From Candidatus Latescibacterota bacterium (GTDB lineage Bacteria > JAAXHH01): a stretch of DNA of 38,734 nucleotides. Position numbers and translations under genes: made by a program. This document shows, in pieces, positions 1 through 6,148 of the stretch. Position 1 is the first letter of the stretch. Each line of letters begins with the position of its first letter. The notes beneath the pieces are model-generated. The model was not told where the DNA came from and did no database searches. It saw only the letters and a program-made list of their open reading frames with translations. Where the stretch lies: positions 1-38,734 of the forward strand of contig JAJEHX010000043.1 of assembly GCA_022823465.1 (NCBI GenBank). Direction: 5' to 3'.

Positions 1-558
1 GCCGACCAGGCAGCTCAGGCCCATGGCCGCGAAAGTCCTTACGTTAGGGAAAACCTGCGAAGAGTGCTTGAGTCCGGTCAACTGCGGCACACGGTCCTGG
101 ATCCTGCGCATCAGTTCCGGGGTGATCTCCACGCCCGTCGATTGAGGCAGATTGTAGACGAAGAGGGGGAGGTCCGCCGCGGCGGCCACGATCCGGTAGT
201 GTTCGGCGATCGCATGATCCGTTCGACCGTAGAAGAAAGGCGGCACGCAGCAAATAGCCTCAACGCCGGCGCGGGCCGCATGTTCGGCAAGACGGGCCGC
301 CCTCTCCGTGGTTGCGGCGCCGACATGCATGATGTTGTTTACGCGGCCCCGGGACTGGTCCGCCGCCGCCGAGGCAATCCGCATGTTCTCCTCGTCGCTG
401 AGCAGTATGCTTTCCCCCGTGCCCCCGGCGATCCAGAATCCATGGACGCCGGCCTCGATATTGAATTCCATGACCCTGCGGAACGCTTCCTCGTGGAAAC
501 TACCGTCGCTGGTCATCGGGGTGATGATGGCAGGCAGAATACCTTCAAATGCGGACAT
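1..558 (-). CDS. DapA/NanA-family lyase (dihydrodipicolinate synthase family), 3' end cut by window edge
   Basis: The first 186 residues of a class I aldolase-type TIM-barrel protein are present; the remainder, about 100 residues judging by the family's usual length near 300, lies beyond the left edge. Visible family marks are the GGTGE loop (residues 45-49), the YNLP motif with the catalytic Tyr135, and the Schiff-base lysine K164 in GLKHSS. The loop is GGTGE rather than the GTTGE of true DapA, so the substrate may be a keto acid or sugar acid rather than pyruvate plus aspartate semialdehyde. The ATG at 558 is preceded by a GGAAGGAG ribosome binding site eight bases away. The gene diverges from the glcF-like operon across a 306-base spacer. 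The family call is firm; the reaction is not. Confidence 0.9.
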   Translation of the reverse strand, partial: MSAFEGILPAIITPMTSDGSFHEEAFRRVMEFNIEAGVHGFWIAGGTGESILLSDEENMRIASAAADQSRGRVNNIMHVGAATTERAARLAEHAARAGVEAICCVPPFFYGRTDHAIAEHYRIVAAAADLPLFVYNLPQSTGVEITPELMRRIQDRVPQLTGLKHSSQVFPNVRTFAAMGLSCLVG

Positions 559-650
559 GGAATGCGCTCCTTCCACGCTGGTCGACAGGATAAATGGATC
601 CGGTAGTTCCCAGGCGCGCCGGGCAGGGCGCGGCGGCCCCATGAAAGTTA

Positions 651-699
651 TGTCGAAAGGTAAAAAACGGAAGGGTTAAATTGACCCGCCGATTCGACA
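651..699. promoter_or_regulatory. Nested inverted repeats, candidate operator between the divergent lyase and glcF-like genes
   Basis: An outer pair of 7-base arms, TGTCGAA (651-657) and TTCGACA (693-699), encloses an inner near-perfect palindrome, GGGTTAA-A-TTGACCC (673-687). The outer pair ends just before a possible sigma-70 promoter reading right. This placement is typical of a repressor or activator site controlling a divergent pair. The palindromes are read directly from the sequence; the operator role is inferred. The rest of the 559-864 spacer shows no supported gene. Confidence 0.35.
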
Positions 700-705
700 A
701 ATTGC

Positions 706-734
706 TTGACATCATGCCTTTAAACCGTTGTTAT
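706..734 (+). promoter_or_regulatory. Candidate sigma-70 promoter of the glcF-pepA-cpdA-formate dehydrogenase operon
   Basis: A perfect TTGACA (706-711) is followed after 17 bases by TGTTAT (729-734), a four-of-six match to the -10 consensus. Transcription would begin near 741 and leave a leader of about 125 bases before the start at 865. It is the best promoter-like match seen in the 559-864 spacer. Confidence 0.4.
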
Positions 735-864
735 GTAACGATCAATACCATGTGATGCAATTCGCGCACACTGCTTCACATATCGGATTTCCCGGTGCGG
801 TCCGATCGGCCGTGCCGGCCCGGAATACGGCCTCCCGCTACCGCCAGATCGGAATTCGTGCCGA

Positions 865-2196
865 ATGACCACGCAGAACAGGCTGGTACGCGAATACGAC
901 AAGTTCCTCGACTGCGTGCACTGCGGCCTGTGCCTGCCGGCCTGCCCGACGTATTCGGAACTTGGCGTCGAAATGGATTCCCCCCGGGGCCGCATCCACC
1001 TGATGCGGGCCTACGCGGATGGACGCATAGATCTCACGGATAACTTTGAGACGCACATCGACCAGTGCCTGAACTGCCGGGCCTGCGAAACGGCATGTCC
1101 CGCGGGGGTCCACTACGGCAGCCTGGTCGAGGCGGCCCGCGCCGAGATCGTTGAAAAGCGGCCCAGGTCCGCTTCCGACAAGGCCCTCAGATGGCTCGTC
1201 TTCGAAAAGCTGTTGCCGTCGCGTTTCAAACTCTCCGTCCTTTTTCTACCCATGCGTATCTACCAGTTGACGGGACTGCAATGGCTCCTTCGCAGGCTGG
1301 GACTGACGAAGCTGCTTCCGTCCCGGCTTCGCGACATGGAATCCATGATGCCCTCCCTGCCCGATCCTTCGTTGAAGGGCCAGTTGAAATCCTTCATGCC
1401 GGCCCGGGGACCGGCGTCCTATCGCGTGGGTTTGGTAACGGGTTGTGTGATGAACGAAATGTTCACCCACGTAAACGTCGCCACGGCGCGGGTATTGAAC
1501 GAAAACGGATGTGACGTCGTGATCCCCCGCCAACAGACCTGCTGCGGCGCGCTTCAGGTACACGCCGGGGAACGCGGCACCGCGCAGGCGCTCGCCCGAA
1601 AGAACATCGATATTTTCGAAGAGGCGGAAGTGGACGCCGTCATCATTAACGCCGCGGGCTGCGGGGCCCAGTTGAAAGAATACGGAGATCTCCTGGCCGG
1701 CGATCCGGCATACCGGGACCGTGCCCTTGCCTTCTCCGCCGGGGTAAAAGACGTGCACGAGTTTCTTGCCGGGATTCCGGTCAAAGAGGAGATGGGTACC
1801 ATCGAGGCAAGGGTCGCCTATCACGACGCCTGTCACCTCGCCCATGGACAGCGCATCCGCGAGCAGCCCCGCGACCTGCTGAGCCGGATTCCCGGTCTCG
1901 AACTCGTCGAACTGGAGGAATCGGACTGGTGCTGCGGCAGCGCGGGGGTGTACAACATCACACATCCCGAAATAGCAGACCGGTTGCTTACCCGGAAAAT
2001 GGGGCACGTCAGGCAGGCGAAGCCCGACGTGGTGGCCACCGGAAACCCGGGATGCATATTGCAGATTCAGCATGGCATACGCCGGGAGGGAAGGGAAATC
2101 GAGGTCCTGCACCCCGTGGAACTGCTCGACCGCGCCTATCGCATCAAGCATGAAGAAAAGGAAACCGGAACGAAAGACGCATGCAAATCGACTTGA
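865..2196 (+). CDS. glcF: GlcF-like iron-sulfur oxidoreductase subunit
   Basis: This 443-residue protein resembles the iron-sulfur subunit of glycolate oxidase, which passes electrons from a flavin subunit toward the quinone pool. Two 4Fe-4S ferredoxin motifs are near the N-terminus, with cysteines 17, 20, 23, 27 and 68, 71, 74, 78. Two CCG (heterodisulfide-reductase-type) domains follow, visible as CCGAL and CCGSAG motifs with their partner cysteines. Length is close to the family's 400-450. The ATG at 865 has only a weak ribosome binding site. No glcD or glcE flavin subunit lies beside it, so its partner must be encoded elsewhere or it serves a related 2-hydroxy-acid oxidase. Its end overlaps pepA by 16 bases, indicating translational coupling. 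The family is sure; the glycolate assignment is less so. Confidence 0.85.
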   Translation: MTTQNRLVREYDKFLDCVHCGLCLPACPTYSELGVEMDSPRGRIHLMRAYADGRIDLTDNFETHIDQCLNCRACETACPAGVHYGSLVEAARAEIVEKRPRSASDKALRWLVFEKLLPSRFKLSVLFLPMRIYQLTGLQWLLRRLGLTKLLPSRLRDMESMMPSLPDPSLKGQLKSFMPARGPASYRVGLVTGCVMNEMFTHVNVATARVLNENGCDVVIPRQQTCCGALQVHAGERGTAQALARKNIDIFEEAEVDAVIINAAGCGAQLKEYGDLLAGDPAYRDRALAFSAGVKDVHEFLAGIPVKEEMGTIEARVAYHDACHLAHGQRIREQPRDLLSRIPGLELVELEESDWCCGSAGVYNITHPEIADRLLTRKMGHVRQAKPDVVATGNPGCILQIQHGIRREGREIEVLHPVELLDRAYRIKHEEKETGTKDACKST

Positions 2197-3677
2197 AAAT
2201 CGGACGTATCGGATCAGAAATCGATACCACCGTAATCATCGGGCTGTTCAAGGAGGACAGACTGGAGGAAGGCGACTCCCCCGTCATGGAATCCGCGCTT
2301 CGCCGTTATCTGCGCGAGATACAGGCGATGGGGGATTTCAAGGGCGATGGCGGGGAGGTCGCGGTACTGTATCCGCGAGGCCTGGCGCCGCCCGGCCGGG
2401 TTATCCTGGTCGGGCTCGGGAAACGGGACACATTCGACCTGGAATCGGTCCGCCGCGCTTCGGGCGCCGCCGTCAAAAAAGCCATCAAACTCGGCGTGAC
2501 GGAACTCTCGTCGGCCATACACGGGCTGGACGTTCAGGGCCTTCTGCCTGAAGACTGCGCGCAGGCGACCGTAGAAGGGCTGTTGCTGGGCGCCTATAGC
2601 TATGACGACTTCAAGACCGACGGGGCTGATGGATCCAGTCTGGAAAGCCTGACGGTGTTGATCCCGCGGCGCGCGCAGTCCCGTGACATCAGGGCGGGGA
2701 TTGAAGCCGGCCGAATCACCGCGGCGGGTACGAACCTGGCACGGGATCTGTCCAATGCGCCCGGCAACGCGCTGCCTCCGCGCAAGCTGGCTGCCGCCGC
2801 CCGGAAAATGGCTGCCCAAAACGGGCTGAAATGCCGGATCCTGACCCGGAAGCATATCGAAAAAGAACGCATGGGCGCTTTGATCGCCGTCAACGCCGGC
2901 AGCGAGGAACCCCCGCGTTTCATTGTGCTGGAGTATGGCGAACCATCCGACGGGCGGGATACGCTCGTGTTCATCGGAAAAGGAATTACCTTCGACAGCG
3001 GGGGCATCTCCATCAAGCCAAGCGGCGGCATGGAGGAAATGAAACACGACATGTCGGGAGCGGCCGCCGTGATCGGCGCCATGCGTGCCATCTCCGCGCT
3101 GAAACCGGCTGTCCACGTGGTGGGGCTCGTTCCGGCCGCGGAGAACATGCCGGACGGCAGGGCGCTAAAGCCCGGAGACGTCATCACGACCCTTTCGGGC
3201 AAGACGATCGAGGTTATCAACACCGACGCCGAAGGACGCCTCGTACTGGCCGACGCCCTGGGATTCGCGGAGCGGTACAACCCGGCGGCGGTGATCGATC
3301 TCGCCACGCTGACGGGGGCCTGCGTCGTCGCCCTCGGCCACGCCGCGTCCGGGATGATGGGCAACGACGAAGCGTTGCAGGACCGGGTTCGCGCGGCCGG
3401 CGAAGTCGCGGGAGAGCGGGTATGGCCGCTGCCGCTGTGGAAGGAATATCACGATCAGATCAAGAGCCACGTCGCCGACGTCAAGAATACCGGCGGCCGA
3501 TGGGGAGGCGCCCTGACCGCCGGCGCTTTTCTCGAAAAGTTCGCCGGTCGGCCCTGGGTGCACCTCGACATCGCGGGTACGGCTTACACGGATACGGCCA
3601 GGCCCTATTGCCCCAAAGGGGCCACCGGGGTGGGGGTTCGTCTGCTCGTCCAGCTGGTAAAGGATTGGAAGCCCTGA
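2181..3677 (+). CDS. pepA: Leucyl aminopeptidase (M17 family)
   Basis: This cytoplasmic di-metal aminopeptidase releases N-terminal residues, classically leucine, from peptides. The 498-residue length is normal for the family. The C-terminal catalytic domain carries GKGITFDSGG with its metal-binding and catalytic lysine and aspartate, the MKHDMSGAA stretch, and the signature NTDAEGRL at 347-354, which supplies metal ligands and the catalytic arginine. The N-terminal third is the variable M17 macro-like domain. The start lies inside the end of the glcF-like gene and the next gene begins three bases after its stop, so it is an internal operon member. A housekeeping peptidase within a redox operon is probably simple co-transcription. 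E. coli PepA also binds DNA, but nothing here tests that. Confidence 0.95.
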   Translation: MQIDLKIGRIGSEIDTTVIIGLFKEDRLEEGDSPVMESALRRYLREIQAMGDFKGDGGEVAVLYPRGLAPPGRVILVGLGKRDTFDLESVRRASGAAVKKAIKLGVTELSSAIHGLDVQGLLPEDCAQATVEGLLLGAYSYDDFKTDGADGSSLESLTVLIPRRAQSRDIRAGIEAGRITAAGTNLARDLSNAPGNALPPRKLAAAARKMAAQNGLKCRILTRKHIEKERMGALIAVNAGSEEPPRFIVLEYGEPSDGRDTLVFIGKGITFDSGGISIKPSGGMEEMKHDMSGAAAVIGAMRAISALKPAVHVVGLVPAAENMPDGRALKPGDVITTLSGKTIEVINTDAEGRLVLADALGFAERYNPAAVIDLATLTGACVVALGHAASGMMGNDEALQDRVRAAGEVAGERVWPLPLWKEYHDQIKSHVADVKNTGGRWGGALTAGAFLEKFAGRPWVHLDIAGTAYTDTARPYCPKGATGVGVRLLVQLVKDWKP

Positions 3678-3680
3678 TCC

Positions 3681-4448
3681 ATGCGCATCGTTCAGCTTTC
3701 CGATCCCCACATCGTACCGGCAGACCGGCAGCCCGTACACGGCCAGGACACGCTTGGACGGTTGCGGGCCGCCGTAGATGCCGTGAACCGGTTGATCCCC
3801 GCACCCGATCTAGTCGTCATGACGGGCGACCAGAGCAACGACGGATCCGAAGATTCCTACCGTGCCTTAAAAGAAGTCCTTTCCCTCCTTCGTTTTCCCT
3901 GCCACATGGCCATGGGCAATCACGATTACAGACCGGTCTTCCGCCGGATCATGCTGGAAGAGTCCGACGCGGATTCGGCTCCGTATTACTACACCCTGAA
4001 CCGGACCGGCCACCGCGTTATCGTGCTCGATACCCAGGAAGAAGGGGAGGTTGCGGGATGGCTTGACGATGCGCAACTGAACTGGCTGGAACAGGAGTTG
4101 TCTTCCGGTCTTCCTTCCGTCATATGCATGCATCACCCGCCGGTGCCCGTGGGCGTGGCCTGGATGGATGAACTGATCCTCCAGGAAAGCGACCGGTTTC
4201 TCAGGATATGCGAAGCCCGGACCGCCTTGCGATTGATCCTTTGCGGTCACGTGCACCACGATTTTCGTATGAATCTGAAACATGTAACGGTCCTGACCGC
4301 GCCGAGCGTGGGCCTGCAGTTCAGGAAGGACCCCGTAATAAACGCGGACGGCACCCGCGTTATAGCTACCGACGAACCGGCCGCGTTCCGAATCGTCGAT
4401 CTCGACGGGTCGGACTGGAAAACCTCGATACACCGACTCACCTCATAG
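3681..4448 (+). CDS. cpdA: CpdA/Icc-type metallophosphoesterase (3',5'-cyclic nucleotide phosphodiesterase family)
   Basis: A 255-residue calcineurin-like phosphoesterase. All five metal-site blocks are present: D8-x-H10, GDQSNDG around D50, GNHD at 79-82, the HHPP histidine block and the C-terminal GHVHHD. The GDxSxDG and GNHD spellings and the length match CpdA (cAMP phosphodiesterase) and related class III cyclic nucleotide phosphodiesterases. It starts three bases after pepA and ends 23 bases before the diaphorase gene. No signal peptide is seen, so it should act in the cytoplasm. Cyclic AMP is the best guess, but phospholipid or phosphodiester substrates are known in the wider family. 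Confidence 0.85.
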   Translation: MRIVQLSDPHIVPADRQPVHGQDTLGRLRAAVDAVNRLIPAPDLVVMTGDQSNDGSEDSYRALKEVLSLLRFPCHMAMGNHDYRPVFRRIMLEESDADSAPYYYTLNRTGHRVIVLDTQEEGEVAGWLDDAQLNWLEQELSSGLPSVICMHHPPVPVGVAWMDELILQESDRFLRICEARTALRLILCGHVHHDFRMNLKHVTVLTAPSVGLQFRKDPVINADGTRVIATDEPAAFRIVDLDGSDWKTSIHRLTS

Positions 4449-4471
4449 CCGAACCTTACCGGACCAGGAAA

Positions 4472-6148
4472 ATGCTGATTGATGATTTGAGGGAGATACA
4501 GGCGCGTCACGGATATCTGCCCGATGAGGAGCTGAAATCCCTGTCGGAACGCAAGGGCATTCCGCTTTACGAAGCCCACGGCGTGGCCAGTTTCTATCCT
4601 CATTTCAGGCTGAAACCTCCTCCTGACGCCACGCTTCGGGTCTGTACCGATCTCTCCTGTCATCTCCACGGGGCCTGCGACGTGCTCGAGACCCTGCGGG
4701 AAACCGTGGATTACGCAGGACTGGACAAGTGGGAGGTGAGCAGGACGTCATGCCTCGGACAATGCGACGGCGCCCCGGCTGTATCGATCAACGACCGCAG
4801 CTACCGGAGCATGACGGTGGACCGCCTCGCCAGATTCGTCGCCCGTCTTGCCGACAATGGAAAGATCAGCCGCCAACCTTTCAGGCGCCGGACCAACCCG
4901 GGGCGCATCGATCCCTATGATCATCCCCTGGCCGCCGAGTCCCTGAAACAGTGGATTTCTGGCGGAGATGCGGACCGGCTCGTGCAGACCATCAAGGATA
5001 GCGGCCTGCGCGGCATGGGCGGAGCCGGATTCCCGGCCGGCGTCAAGTGGGATCTGGTCAGAAAAACGGAATCCGAGGTCAAGTACGCGATCTGCAACGC
5101 GGATGAGAGCGAACCCGGCACGTTTAAGGATCGCGAGATCCTGTACCACTACCCCCATCTCGTCATTGAGGGCCTGATCCTGGGCGGGCTCGCCGTCGGC
5201 GCGAACCGGGGATACCTGTTTCTCCGGCACGAATACGACCGGGAGCGGGAAGTGCTTGAGAAGACGATCAGGGCGTTCTATTCCGCCGGATGCCTGGGCG
5301 ACGGCATTTTGAATTCGGAACGATCGTTTCACCTGGAGATCTTCGACAGCCCCGGCGGATACATCTGCGGCGAGGAAACGGCCCTGCTTGAAGCGATGGA
5401 AGGAAAGCGGGCCGAACCCAGGAACAAGCCGCCGTTTCCAGGCACGCACGGTCTGCATGGCAGGCCCACGCTCATCAATAACGTCGAAACCTTCGCCTGG
5501 GTGCCTGCCATTCTGCAGCGCGGCGCCGACTGGTTCCGGTCCCAGGGAACAAACGGCGCTTCGGGGCGCAAGTACATTGCCCTCAGCGGCCACGTCGAAA
5601 GACCGGGGGTCTATGAAATCCCGCTCGGGACACGGGTATGCGATCTCATCCAGGACTACGGCGGAGGCGTTTCCGGTGGGCGTGAGCTCAAAGCCTTCGC
5701 TCCGGGTGGCACTTCATCGGGATTCCTGCCCGCTTCCATGGCGGAGATCCCCCTTGATTTCAAACCACTTGCAGATGCCGGATCCATGCTGGGATCCGGT
5801 GCGGTCATCGTCCTGGCCGAGGGGACGGATATGGCGGACCTGGCGTGTAACGCGGTAACCTTCTTCCGCAACGAGTCTTGCGGGAAGTGCGTGCCCTGTC
5901 GAACGGGCACGGAGCACCTGGTGCGTATGCTTGGCGCCGTGCTCGAAGGGAACGGCCGGTCCGATACGCTGGAACCCGTGGCGGACGTCGCAGAAGCGAT
6001 GGAACTCACCTCCATCTGCGGCCTCGGCCAGGCGGCGGCGCTGCCGCTTACCTCCGCGCTCAGGTATTTTCCGGACGAATTCGAGACCCCACGCCGGAAT
6101 GCGGCGGACCGCCGGGGGGAGGAAGCCGGAGGCGGTTCGGATGGGTAG
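4472..6148 (+). CDS. Fused NuoE-NuoF-type diaphorase subunit of an NAD-dependent formate dehydrogenase
   Basis: One 558-residue chain joins a thioredoxin-like [2Fe-2S] NuoE/FdsG domain (residues 1 to about 125) to a full NuoF/FdsB domain. The NuoE cluster cysteines are 58, 63, 94 and 98. The NuoF part begins near 150 and shows the flavin/NADH loop GMGGAGFPAGVKW (181-193), the NADESEPGTFKD block, GGYICGEET, an SLBB region, and the 4Fe-4S ligands C470, C473, C476 and C516. It should pass electrons between NAD and the catalytic subunit encoded next. The reading frame extends upstream into cpdA, but the NuoE homology begins around the ATG at 4472, so I start there; an AGGAA lies very close before it, and a slightly earlier non-ATG start cannot be excluded. 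Its stop overlaps the next gene by eight bases. Confidence 0.9.
   Translation: MLIDDLREIQARHGYLPDEELKSLSERKGIPLYEAHGVASFYPHFRLKPPPDATLRVCTDLSCHLHGACDVLETLRETVDYAGLDKWEVSRTSCLGQCDGAPAVSINDRSYRSMTVDRLARFVARLADNGKISRQPFRRRTNPGRIDPYDHPLAAESLKQWISGGDADRLVQTIKDSGLRGMGGAGFPAGVKWDLVRKTESEVKYAICNADESEPGTFKDREILYHYPHLVIEGLILGGLAVGANRGYLFLRHEYDREREVLEKTIRAFYSAGCLGDGILNSERSFHLEIFDSPGGYICGEETALLEAMEGKRAEPRNKPPFPGTHGLHGRPTLINNVETFAWVPAILQRGADWFRSQGTNGASGRKYIALSGHVERPGVYEIPLGTRVCDLIQDYGGGVSGGRELKAFAPGGTSSGFLPASMAEIPLDFKPLADAGSMLGSGAVIVLAEGTDMADLACNAVTFFRNESCGKCVPCRTGTEHLVRMLGAVLEGNGRSDTLEPVADVAEAMELTSICGLGQAAALPLTSALRYFPDEFETPRRNAADRRGEEAGGGSDG

Noticed and set aside
64-606. 180-codon plus-strand open frame at the left edge
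   Set aside because: It is antisense to the DapA-family gene, which has clear catalytic motifs and a good ribosome binding site; the frame itself has no recognisable domain.
4208-4471. N-terminal extension of the NuoE-NuoF fusion
   Set aside because: It overlaps the phosphodiesterase gene in another frame and shows no NuoE homology before the ATG at 4472.
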